Below, piece after piece: positions 1 to 6,086 of a DNA stretch of 8,842 nucleotides; the first letter of the stretch is position 1; each line of letters starts with the position of its first letter. Below the pieces are notes generated by a model that ran no database searches, was not told the DNA's origin, and worked only from the letters and a program-made list of their open reading frames with translations. The DNA comes from Paludibacter sp. (lineage in GTDB: Bacteria > Bacteroidota > Bacteroidia > Bacteroidales > Paludibacteraceae), in NCBI GenBank assembly GCA_028748945.1, contig JAQTOL010000112.1, positions 1 to 8,842 on the forward strand. Reading direction: 5' to 3'. The position numbers and the translations under genes are program-made.

Positions 1-508
1 TTAAATCTGTATTTACCGGATCGAAACCACTAAAAGGCTCATCGAAAATAAGCAGTTTGGGATTGTGCAAAATGGTCGTGATAAATTGTACTTTTTGAGC
101 CATTCCCTTCGATAGTTCTTCAACCTTCTTATTCCACCAGGCCTGAATTTCAAATTTTTCGAACCAGTATTTTAGTGCCTTTTGCGCATCTGTTTTCGTC
201 ATACCTTTAAGTTGGGCTAAATACAAAGCCTGTTCGCCGACTTTCATTTTTTTATAAAGCCCGCGTTCTTCCGGCAAATAGCCAATGCGTTCAATATCTT
301 TTGGTGTCAGGATTTTTCCGTTCATTCGAACCTCACCGCTATCGGGGGCTGTAATGCAATTGATAATACGAATAAGAGTGGTTTTCCCTGCACCATTGGG
401 GCCTAACAAACCATACACTGTGTTTTCAGGAACAGTTAAACTTACGCCATCCAACGCCCGGTGTCCGGCAAATTGTTTGACTACATTTTCTACTTCTAAT
501 AAAATCAT
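1..508 (-). CDS. ABC transporter ATP-binding protein, 3' end beyond the window
   Basis: Cytoplasmic ATPase subunit of an ABC transporter; hydrolyses ATP to drive a membrane partner that is not in the window. The 169 residues visible contain a Walker A motif GPNGAGKT (residues 36-43), GYLPEERGLY where the Q-loop glutamine normally lies (about 76-85), the signature LSKGMAQKVQ (132-141) and Walker B LLIFDEP (152-158). The D-loop follows (SGFDP); the H-loop and C-terminus lie past the left edge. The LPEERGLY variant is typical of the NatA-like exporters that carry a DUF4162 C-terminal domain, so an export role is likely but the substrate is unknown. The start ATG at 508 fits the usual N-terminus of the family. 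The gene lies 55 bp downstream of radC on the same strand, so partial co-transcription is possible. Family identity is sure; subfamily is inferred. Confidence 0.93.
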   Translation of the reverse strand, partial: MILLEVENVVKQFAGHRALDGVSLTVPENTVYGLLGPNGAGKTTLIRIINCITAPDSGEVRMNGKILTPKDIERIGYLPEERGLYKKMKVGEQALYLAQLKGMTKTDAQKALKYWFEKFEIQAWWNKKVEELSKGMAQKVQFITTILHNPKLLIFDEPFSGFDPVNTDL

Positions 509-530
509 GTTCTGGAGTTTAGAATCTTCC

Positions 531-538
531 CAAATTTA
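531..538 (-). promoter_or_regulatory. Possible -7 box for the ABC ATPase gene
   Basis: On the minus strand this reads TAAATTTG, matching the Bacteroidota -7 element TAnnTTTG. A transcript would start near 525, about 17 nt before the ATG at 508. I see no TTTG at the -33 position, so the element is only half supported. If real, the ABC gene can be transcribed independently of radC. Confidence 0.35.
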
Positions 539-563
539 TATAAGTTTGGAAAAGTTTGTATTA

Positions 564-1265
564 TTATATTTTCCCTTCGTCGCTAAAACTGTAAAACTCG
601 TTATGTGCTATTATAATATGGTCAAGAAGAGTAATACCTATTGCTTCACATCCTTTTTTAATTCTACGGGTGATTTCTTCATCTTCGTGACTAGGTTTGT
701 TTTGCCCTGAAGGGTGATTGTGAGCCACCGCCAGAACCGGCGATGATTTTTCAAGAGCCATTTTAAGCAACAAGGGAATATCCACTACCGTCTGGCGTGT
801 ACCTCCCTGAGTAAGGCGTTTCATGTCAATTAATTTATTAGCTCCGTTTAGCATGGCGACCCAAAATTCTTCGTGTGGTAAATCGGCCAATTGAGGTTCG
901 AATAAGTCAAAAAGATCTATACTTGAGCTTATTTTCTTTCGTTCCAATGTTTCCGACATTTTACGCCTTCTGCCAAATTCCATAGCCGCCTGAATAGTAA
1001 TAGCCTTCGCTTCTCCGATACCTTTGAATCGTTTACACAAATCGTGAATACTGAGTTGAGCCAATTCATTCAGATTATCTTTACATTCGTGTAAAATCCG
1101 ACGGGACAATTCCACTACAGTTTCATTTTTACTTCCCGAACCGATCAGTATAGCCAACAGCTCTGCATCCGTAAGACTTTGAACGCCTTTACGTAACATC
1201 TTTTCACGAGGTCGGTCGTCTTCTGCCCAATCTCGAATCGTTAATCTTCGTCCATCGGTTTCCAC
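564..1265 (-). CDS. radC: RadC family JAB/MPN-domain protein
   Basis: RadC (UPF0758) family, 233 aa, full length for the family. An N-terminal helix-hairpin-helix region (about residues 65-100, with KGIGEAKA at 81-88) precedes a JAMM metalloprotease-like domain. The zinc-binding motif is intact: H182, H184 and D195 in HNHPSG...PSHED, with acidic residues at 132-133 that could supply the glutamate. The historical role in DNA repair is disputed, and the molecular function of chromosomal RadC proteins is not settled. The start is the GTG at 1263-1265: an in-frame TGA lies two codons upstream (1269-1271), and the conserved LTIRDWAEDDRPREKML block begins at residue 8, so no later start fits. The only nearby ATG (1253-1255) is out of frame. 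Probably the first gene of a two-gene unit with the ABC ATPase. Confidence 0.95.
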   Translation of the reverse strand: METDGRRLTIRDWAEDDRPREKMLRKGVQSLTDAELLAILIGSGSKNETVVELSRRILHECKDNLNELAQLSIHDLCKRFKGIGEAKAITIQAAMEFGRRRKMSETLERKKISSSIDLFDLFEPQLADLPHEEFWVAMLNGANKLIDMKRLTQGGTRQTVVDIPLLLKMALEKSSPVLAVAHNHPSGQNKPSHEDEEITRRIKKGCEAIGITLLDHIIIAHNEFYSFSDEGKI

Positions 1266-1269
1266 GTGT

Positions 1270-1285
1270 CAAAAATACAAAAATA
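1270..1285 (-). promoter_or_regulatory. Tandem -7 boxes upstream of radC
   Basis: The octamer CAAAAATA occurs twice back to back (1270-1277 and 1278-1285). On the minus strand each copy reads TATTTTTG, a full match to the Bacteroidota -7 element. A TTTG at 1303-1300 could be the -33 element, with a 22-nt spacer to the proximal box, slightly longer than usual. Transcription from either box would begin within about 10 nt of the GTG start of radC, giving a very short or absent leader. Confidence 0.45.
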
Positions 1286-1438
1286 TTCCATCTTTACCAC
1301 AAACAATAAAAAATAATGAACTAATGGATATCTATTCATAACTTATTGATTCATTTATATGACATCTATTTCCACTCAGAATTATTTTATTCGAAAGGCA
1401 AAAACAGATTAAACAACTGATTATATACAATATATGCC

Positions 1439-1478
1439 AAAATAAATCCGGGTCGAATTGCTAGGCAACCGACCCGGA
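1439..1478 (-). terminator. Intrinsic terminator of the minus-strand small RNA
   Basis: Perfect 9-bp stem TCCGGGTCG (1447-1455) with CGACCCGGA (1470-1478), continued inside by TTGC/GCAA (1458-1461 with 1465-1468) around a 3-nt loop. On the minus strand the hairpin is followed at once by TTTATTTT (1446-1439). On the plus strand no T-tract follows, so it is directional. No minus-strand protein gene lies upstream of it; only the proposed RNA does. Confidence 0.7.
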
Positions 1479-1664
1479 ACAAGAAACAAACACGTTAAGG
1501 TAATATATTTATTTATGGAAATCTCATTATACTTCGCAACAGAATACAGCCAAACAAGGTCCAGGTTAAAAGAACATCACTTTACCAACCATTTCCTGCT
1601 GCGAAGTAATAGACTCATTATTTTTTAATAGATCTACCTAGAAGTATATTGTGTTATTTTTTAC

Positions 1665-1672
1665 TACATTTG
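1665..1672 (+). promoter_or_regulatory. Possible plus-strand -7 box upstream of the TPR regulator
   Basis: TACATTTG matches TAnnTTTG, but no TTTG lies at the expected upstream distance. A transcript would begin near 1679 and give a leader of roughly 210 nt for the gene at 1891. The box lies only a few bases from the minus-strand small-RNA promoter, so the two polymerases could not sit there together. Confidence 0.3.
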
Positions 1673-1677
1673 CAGTT

Positions 1678-1708
1678 CAAAGTTAGGAAAGAAATTTGTA
1701 AAATCAAA
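1678..1708 (-). promoter_or_regulatory. Consensus Bacteroidota promoter of the small RNA
   Basis: On the minus strand: TTTG at 1708-1705, a 19-nt spacer, then TAACTTTG at 1685-1678. This is a full match to the Bacteroidota housekeeping promoter TTTG-N19-21-TAnnTTTG, and the only place in the window where I found both elements at the standard spacing. It points towards the small RNA, away from the TPR regulator. Confidence 0.7.
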
Positions 1709-1732
1709 AAAAAATACTTGTAAGACTAGAAC

Positions 1733-1888
1733 AAAACGGCACAGTTATTTATCTGAAATTAAAAGCTATATATTTATTTAAGATATTATTATTTGTAAGG
1801 ACAAATCTGTCCGGTAGAATTTCGCCGTTTTTAACTCTTTCCTTTTGTGCTAATGGGAAATACTTTTAGAAAAAACCAAATCCGGACA
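1733..1888 (+). other. Leader with overlapping inverted repeats before the TPR regulator
   Basis: Three pairings are possible in a plus-strand transcript: AAAACGGC (1733-1740) with GCCGTTTT (1824-1831); GGACA (1799-1803) with TGTCC (1808-1812); and TGTCCGG (1808-1814) with CCGGACA (1882-1888), which ends two bases before the ATG at 1891. The second and third share 1808-1812 and exclude each other; the third crosses the first as a pseudoknot would. A role in controlling translation is inference only. Confidence 0.3.
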
Positions 1889-1890
1889 AA

Positions 1891-3519
1891 ATGATGAAAA
1901 AATACTGTTGGTTGCTGGCAATCGGTTTATTTTTGATTTCGTGCCAAAAGGAATACACGCACAATCAACTTATTTTACAGGCTGAAAGTCTTATGGACGT
2001 TTCACCTGAAAAAGCGGAAAAATTACTCAAATCGATACCTAATCCTGCAGCTTTATCAAAATCCGATTATGCAGCCTGGTGTTTGCATTATACTCAGGCT
2101 CTTTATAAGCTAGATTCAACCATACTGTCCGATAGTTTAATTCGGATTTCAATTCATTATTACGCAGGAACTTCCATGTATAAATACAGCGGACTGTCTT
2201 ATTATTTACTCGGTTATATTTACGAAAACCAGAAAAAGAACGAAGATGCGATGCAAGCCTTGAAGCAGGCTGAAGAAATTTCACAAAAAACAGATGCTTA
2301 TAATTTGCTTGGGTTGGTATATTATCAAATGGGTTATTTGTATTCGCTAAATGAAGTTTTTGATCAATCATTAATTAGTTTTAGAAAATCCCAATGTTAT
2401 TTTCAAAAGGCCCGTAACTTCAAAAATGAAGCATATGCCTTTAGAGAATTGGCTAATTCAACTGATTATTCCAAGGGAAATACAGATAGTGTTTTGTATT
2501 ATTTTCATCGGGGACAATTACTCTCCCTTCAGGCAGGCGATACGGCAAACTACCACGATATCAGTTTCAGTTTAGCCACAGCTCTCATCAATAACGGGCG
2601 GGAATTGCCAAAAGCCAAACAATACTTACTGAGTGCCTACCGGTTTGACAATAATTCAGCCTATTATTACAACAAACTTTCATTGGTATATTCAAAACTA
2701 AACCGTTCGGATTCAGCCATGTATTTTTTTCAAAGAGCACTACCTGATACAGTGTCTCTATCTGACAAAGTATCAACATTTTTCTCAGGTGCTTATGCCG
2801 AAAAAGCAAAAGGAAATTATAAAAAAGCGTTTGAGTATTTAGCACTATATGATAAATACCGGAATTCAGTAATTGTAGAGAACAAACGTGACGAACTATA
2901 TAAAATTGACAAAAGATACAGTTTAATTGAAAAAATAAAAGAAAATGACAATCTGAAAATTTCGAATCGAAACAAAATAATTTTTATCTCCATTTTACTG
3001 GTTCTGGTTCTGATCGTATTACTTGAAATGATGATTGTAAACAACAGCAGGAAGAAAGAACATGCAGCATCTGAATTGGAAAAGCAAAAATTGTTGTCTG
3101 AAATCGAACAAAAACGACTTCTGTTACTGAACAAATTGGAAACCAGGATAAATTCGACACTTCAATTCAGAAATCTTAAAGGAAAACTGTCAACCGGAAA
3201 CGTTACTCACGATAATTTTATGGACGAAATGCTTAAACAGTCTGTAATGAACGAATCCGAATGGCAATCATACATTGATGAAGTAAATATACTTTTCAAC
3301 AATCAACTCGAAATACTGTCAGATCATTTTACAGCTATAACATCTTCCGATAAAATTGTCATGGCACTTATTTTGCTACAACTCGACATTACTGATTCAT
3401 GTACCATTTTAGGACTCAATAAAAACACGATGTATCGACGGAGAAATACGATTAAAGAAAGACTGGAACTTGATAAATCAATTAACCTTGAAAAATGGTT
3501 ACTTGATTATGTCGGATAA
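1891..3519 (+). CDS. Membrane-anchored TPR protein with C-terminal HTH-like domain
   Basis: Probable one-protein sensor and transcriptional regulator of a type common in Bacteroidales; target and signal unknown. The 542 residues show an N-terminal signal with a lipobox (LISC, Cys18), TPR-like helical repeats across about 25-330, one transmembrane helix (about 363-383, very rich in I, L and V), a charged coiled coil (about 388-420) and a C-terminal domain. In that last part, SSDKIVMALILLQLDITDSC followed by LGLNKNTMYRRRNTIKERL (about 485-525) resembles the degenerate LuxR-like helix-turn-helix at the end of this family. The topology implied is TPRs outside the inner membrane and the HTH in the cytoplasm. 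Two adjacent ATGs (1891 and 1894) are possible starts; the choice changes nothing important. It stands alone on the plus strand, 221 bp before dut, and faces away from the small RNA. DNA binding is inferred. Confidence 0.85.
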   Translation: MMKKYCWLLAIGLFLISCQKEYTHNQLILQAESLMDVSPEKAEKLLKSIPNPAALSKSDYAAWCLHYTQALYKLDSTILSDSLIRISIHYYAGTSMYKYSGLSYYLLGYIYENQKKNEDAMQALKQAEEISQKTDAYNLLGLVYYQMGYLYSLNEVFDQSLISFRKSQCYFQKARNFKNEAYAFRELANSTDYSKGNTDSVLYYFHRGQLLSLQAGDTANYHDISFSLATALINNGRELPKAKQYLLSAYRFDNNSAYYYNKLSLVYSKLNRSDSAMYFFQRALPDTVSLSDKVSTFFSGAYAEKAKGNYKKAFEYLALYDKYRNSVIVENKRDELYKIDKRYSLIEKIKENDNLKISNRNKIIFISILLVLVLIVLLEMMIVNNSRKKEHAASELEKQKLLSEIEQKRLLLLNKLETRINSTLQFRNLKGKLSTGNVTHDNFMDEMLKQSVMNESEWQSYIDEVNILFNNQLEILSDHFTAITSSDKIVMALILLQLDITDSCTILGLNKNTMYRRRNTIKERLELDKSINLEKWLLDYVG

Positions 3520-3649
3520 AAATTAAGACAAAGAACATGATTTGATTAAAAATTGAGAAATTTAAAGAGACTTTCAGCATGATTACCATCTAATTTGAGA
3601 AAAAATATAATTTTCAACTTAACATAAAGGTGGTTATCGATAAATATCG

Positions 3650-3657
3650 TATTTTTG
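3650..3657 (+). promoter_or_regulatory. Probable -7 box of the dut promoter
   Basis: TATTTTTG is a full match to the Bacteroidota -7 element, 83 bp before the dut ATG. A start near 3663 would give a leader of about 78 nt. No clear TTTG is present at -33. A short inverted repeat CGATA-AA-TATCG lies immediately upstream (3638-3649), overlapping the promoter spacer; whether it is an operator is unknown. Confidence 0.5.
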
Positions 3658-3666
3658 TAGCTAAGA

Positions 3667-3697
3667 CCGGATTCGATTAACAATAAAAAATATCCGG
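3667..3697 (+). repeat. Inverted repeat in the dut leader
   Basis: CCGGAT (3667-3672) is the reverse complement of ATCCGG (3692-3697), with a 19-nt A-rich loop. It falls inside the predicted leader of dut. A 6-bp stem with such a long loop is weak and may be chance. Confidence 0.2.
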
Positions 3698-3740
3698 CAT
3701 ATTCTATGATCCGTTTTGTATTCAAACAAAGAAAAAATAA

Positions 3741-4175
3741 ATGAAGATCAACATTGTAAATCATTCAAAACATCCACTTCCCGAATATGCAACTGTTTTG
3801 TCAGCCGGAATGGATTTGCGTGCCGATATTCCCGAATCCATTGTTTTAAAACCGTTGGAACGAAAACTCATTCCAACCGGCTTGTTTATAGAATTACCTT
3901 CAGGTTATGAAGCTCAAATAAGACCAAGAAGTGGCCTTGCCATAAAAAAAGGCATAACAATTCTCAATTCACCGGGGACGATAGATGCTGATTATCGGGG
4001 TGAGATTTGTGTTATATTAGTCAACCTGTCTTCCGAGGAGTTTATTATCAACGACGGAGAACGAATTTGTCAAATGGTAATTGCATCGCATGTTCAGGCG
4101 GAATTAATAGAAGTCCTGGAATTAGGCGATACGGACAGAGGAGCCGGAGGATTTGGTCATACCGGAAAACATTAA
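3741..4175 (+). CDS. dut: dUTP diphosphatase (dUTPase)
   Basis: Hydrolyses dUTP to dUMP and pyrophosphate, keeping uracil out of DNA and supplying dUMP for thymidylate synthesis; a cytoplasmic homotrimer. At 144 aa it is normal length for the trimeric family and all five motifs are intact: motif 1 AGMDLRA (22-28), motif 2 RPRSGLA (61-67), motif 3 [11 protein letters not shown] (79-89, with the presumed catalytic Asp82 and the sugar-discriminating Tyr85), motif 4 GERICQMVI (106-114) and motif 5 [10 protein letters not shown] (133-142). The ATG at 3741 gives the standard [13 protein letters not shown] N-terminus and is preceded by an A-rich stretch rather than a Shine-Dalgarno sequence. It lies 118 bp upstream of the TPR lipoprotein gene and may share transcription with the envelope genes that follow. 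Confidence 0.98.
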   Translation: MKINIVNHSKHPLPEYATVLSAGMDLRADIPESIVLKPLERKLIPTGLFIELPSGYEAQIRPRSGLAIKKGITILNSPGTIDADYRGEICVILVNLSSEEFIINDGERICQMVIASHVQAELIEVLELGDTDRGAGGFGHTGKH

Positions 4176-4214
4176 ACAATTTTCAAAAATAAGATCTTTG
4201 CGTAAATTTTCCTC

Positions 4215-4234
4215 AAGCCACTAAATTATGGCTT
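4215..4234 (+). repeat. Hairpin in the dut-TPR lipoprotein gap
   Basis: AAGCCA (4215-4220) pairs with TGGCTT (4229-4234) around an 8-nt loop, followed by TAATAACAGTTTT. The tail is not a clean T-tract, so at most this is a weak or partial terminator between dut and the downstream genes. Confidence 0.25.
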
Positions 4235-4279
4235 TAATAACAGTTTTAATCAAAGCGGAGTCTTTAAGAATTTTGCTTT

Positions 4280-4299
4280 ATGAATTATGAATTATGAAT
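4280..4299 (+). repeat. Three tandem ATGAATT copies at the TPR lipoprotein start
   Basis: ATGAATT is repeated head to tail at 4280, 4287 and 4294. Because the unit is 7 bp, the three ATGs fall in three different frames. The first opens a 5-codon ORF (MNYEL) whose TGA at 4295-4297 overlaps the ATG at 4294; the second opens a 6-codon ORF ending at 4307; only the third leads into the gene. This may tune initiation by translational coupling or be a simple slippage repeat. Confidence 0.6.
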
Positions 4300-6069
4300 T
4301 TTTATAAGCGTATACTCAAAATACAATATTTATTTCTCTTGTTTGCTTTGATATTAGCTTCATGTGCTTCTAACAAGTCACTGGTTAATGGAAATCCAAC
4401 ACACCCGGGACTGACAGATGCTCAGCATCGTCAGTTTTATTATTATTACTACGAAGGTTTGAGATTGAAAGAAAACCAACAGTACGACCAGGCTTTGGAA
4501 ACATTCCGTTTGTGCCTTGCTATCGATTCGCTGGATGCAGGCGCCCAATCGGAAATGGGAATATTAAACGCATCAATCGGCTTAACAGCAGCTGCTTTAA
4601 AAAATCTTGAAAACTCAGTAAGATTAGCTCCGTCAAACTGGTGGTACAATGTGCAATTGATTTCAATATATTCTAACTTGAAAAACTGGCCAAGAGCCAT
4701 AAAATTAGCCGTTGATCTTCAAAAAATATATCCAAATAAGGAAGAAGTTTACAACATGCTGGCATCGCTTTACAAAGAAACCAAGGAATATGACAAGGCA
4801 ATTGCAGCAGATGACCGGCTGGAAAATCTAAACGGAATTGATGAATCGCTTTCTCTTGATAAATTCAGGTTGTATATTTTGTCGGGAAAACCTAAGAAAG
4901 GGATTGCCGAGATTGACAAACTAATCAATAAATATCCAACCGAGACCCGCTACCGGGTATTGCGTGGCGACATTTACATGCAACAAAAGAAACCTGAACT
5001 TGCCTATGAAATATACAAACAGGTTTTGCAGGAAGATCCGCAAAATGCCAATGTTTATGTTTCGTTGTCGGAATATTACAAAACAACCAACCAACCTGAA
5101 AAAGCAATGGAATCCATTGTGACCGCATTAAAAAACGACCAGTTGGATGTGGATACAAAAATGGATATCCTGGGACAATATGTCGACAAAATGATTAAAG
5201 ATTCAACCAGGTTGGTCGAAACTGAATCACTTTTCAAAATGCTGGTTGACAGATATCCACTCGAAGAACAGGTGCACGGATATTACGCTTTATTTTTACA
5301 GTATTTAAAACGTGATGCAGAAGCAATTTCAGAGTTGGAAACCATGTTAACCATTAATCCTAAAAACGAACAAACATGGTTCCGGCTTATACAATTAACT
5401 TCTACCGATAAAGATTTCAACCATTTACTGGCTGTAAGTACCCGGGCCATCGAAAATATACCAAAGAATCCTACCTGGTATTTCTACCGTGGAATTGCAC
5501 AATTTCAACTGGCTGATTACCGGGGTGCCTTGCTTACTTATAAAACCGCCATACCATTCATTACAACCGACCAAACCGGAATGAAAAGTGATTTCTATGC
5601 TCAGATTGCAGATGTTTATTTCAAATTAGAACAAAAAGACTCAGCCTTTATCAACTACGATGAAGCATTGAAATACAATCCGAAAAATATTCTGGTCATG
5701 AATAATTACGCTTATTATTTATCACTGGAGAAAAAAGAATTGAATAAAGCCGAGCGAATGAGCGCTAAGACCGTGGAACTGGAACCAAATAACAGTACTT
5801 ATCTGGATACTTATGCCTGGGTTCTATATCAGGAAGCCAATTATTCTCTGGCAATATTTTATATTGAAAAGGCAGTTGATAATCTCCCGAAAGGCGATGA
5901 TCCCGGCATTCTTCTGGAGCACTATGGCGACATATTATGGATGAGTGGAAAAGATGATGGGAAGAATGATGCAAAAGCGTTGGAAATGTGGCAGAAATCG
6001 TATGATGCCGGAAACAAGACGGAAGAACTTAAAGAAAAGATTGAGAAGAAAGGTTGGGTAAGAAAATAA
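4294..6069 (+). CDS. Large TPR lipoprotein
   Basis: A 591-residue exported lipoprotein made almost entirely of TPR helices; probably a scaffold for protein partners in the periplasm, with no catalytic domain visible. The signal sequence ends in a lipobox LASC (Cys24). A tyrosine-rich segment (QFYYYYYEG, 47-55) opens the first repeat. TPR consensus residues recur, for example in NQQYDQALETF (61-71), PELAYEIYKQVLQEDPQNANVYVSLSEYY split across 234-262, and NNYAYYLSLEKKELNKAERM (470-489), through to EHYGDILWMSG (542-552). A charged tail ends the protein. This arrangement (dut, TPR lipoprotein, DUF4292 lipoprotein, EnvC-like protein) is one I recognise from Bacteroidales genomes. The next gene starts 17 bp downstream, which supports an operon. 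The ATG at 4294 is the third of three tandem ATGs and the only one in frame. Function within the envelope module is inferred. Confidence 0.9.
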   Translation: MNFYKRILKIQYLFLLFALILASCASNKSLVNGNPTHPGLTDAQHRQFYYYYYEGLRLKENQQYDQALETFRLCLAIDSLDAGAQSEMGILNASIGLTAAALKNLENSVRLAPSNWWYNVQLISIYSNLKNWPRAIKLAVDLQKIYPNKEEVYNMLASLYKETKEYDKAIAADDRLENLNGIDESLSLDKFRLYILSGKPKKGIAEIDKLINKYPTETRYRVLRGDIYMQQKKPELAYEIYKQVLQEDPQNANVYVSLSEYYKTTNQPEKAMESIVTALKNDQLDVDTKMDILGQYVDKMIKDSTRLVETESLFKMLVDRYPLEEQVHGYYALFLQYLKRDAEAISELETMLTINPKNEQTWFRLIQLTSTDKDFNHLLAVSTRAIENIPKNPTWYFYRGIAQFQLADYRGALLTYKTAIPFITTDQTGMKSDFYAQIADVYFKLEQKDSAFINYDEALKYNPKNILVMNNYAYYLSLEKKELNKAERMSAKTVELEPNNSTYLDTYAWVLYQEANYSLAIFYIEKAVDNLPKGDDPGILLEHYGDILWMSGKDDGKNDAKALEMWQKSYDAGNKTEELKEKIEKKGWVRK

Positions 6070-6086
6070 ATAATCAATTACAAGCT

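Larger units (their letters stand above)
1439..1672 (-). ncRNA. Putative structured small RNA, about 230 nt, 6S-like layout
   Basis: No annotated gene family was recognised by sequence; the call rests on architecture. A consensus promoter (1678-1708) sets a start near 1672 and a strong hairpin with a T-rich tail ends it near 1439. Between them the longest ATG frame I find is 13 codons. The RNA can form a central stem of 15 consecutive pairs, 1608-1594 with 1544-1530, in which the two positions that are A-C mismatches on the plus strand become G-U pairs on the minus strand, favouring minus-strand transcription. A possible closing stem pairs AACAC-AATATA (1655-1645) with TATATT (1507-1502) and GTGTT (1493-1489), leaving an unpaired bubble of about 36 and 22 nt. 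A closing stem, large bubble and terminal stem within about 185 nt before the terminator is the layout of 6S RNA, but another Bacteroidales structured RNA is equally possible. Confidence 0.6.
1266..1890. other. 625-bp gene-free stretch between divergent radC and the TPR regulator
   Basis: No convincing protein-coding frame. From left to right it holds: tandem -7-like boxes just upstream of radC (1270-1285); about 150 bp of AT-rich sequence in which I see nothing (1286-1438); a strong terminator-like hairpin (1447-1478) and stem-forming sequence belonging to a likely minus-strand small RNA (about 1439-1672); its consensus promoter (1678-1708), overlapped by a plus-strand -7-like box (1665-1672); and the leader of the plus-strand gene at 1891, with inverted repeats. 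Confidence 0.7.

Noticed and set aside
542..558. Sequence TTTGGAAAAGTTT shared near 545 and near 8258
   Set aside because: An 11-13 bp AT-rich match between two intergenic regions is within chance in this composition; no further similarity flanks it.
285..710. Plus-strand open frame of 141 codons at the radC/ABC boundary
   Set aside because: It is antisense to two well-supported genes and its translation shows no recognisable domain.
1447..1478. The hairpin as a plus-strand terminator or an attachment site
   Set aside because: No T-tract follows on the plus strand, no plus-strand gene ends there, and no integrase or tRNA is nearby.
1577..1618. 13-codon ATG frame on the minus strand within the small RNA
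   Set aside because: Too short, with no start context, and it runs through one arm of the long stem; more likely incidental.
6054..6086. Earlier TTG start for the DUF4292 gene
   Set aside because: It would overlap the upstream CDS and put 11 extra residues in front of an already complete lipoprotein signal; the ATG at 6087 fits better.
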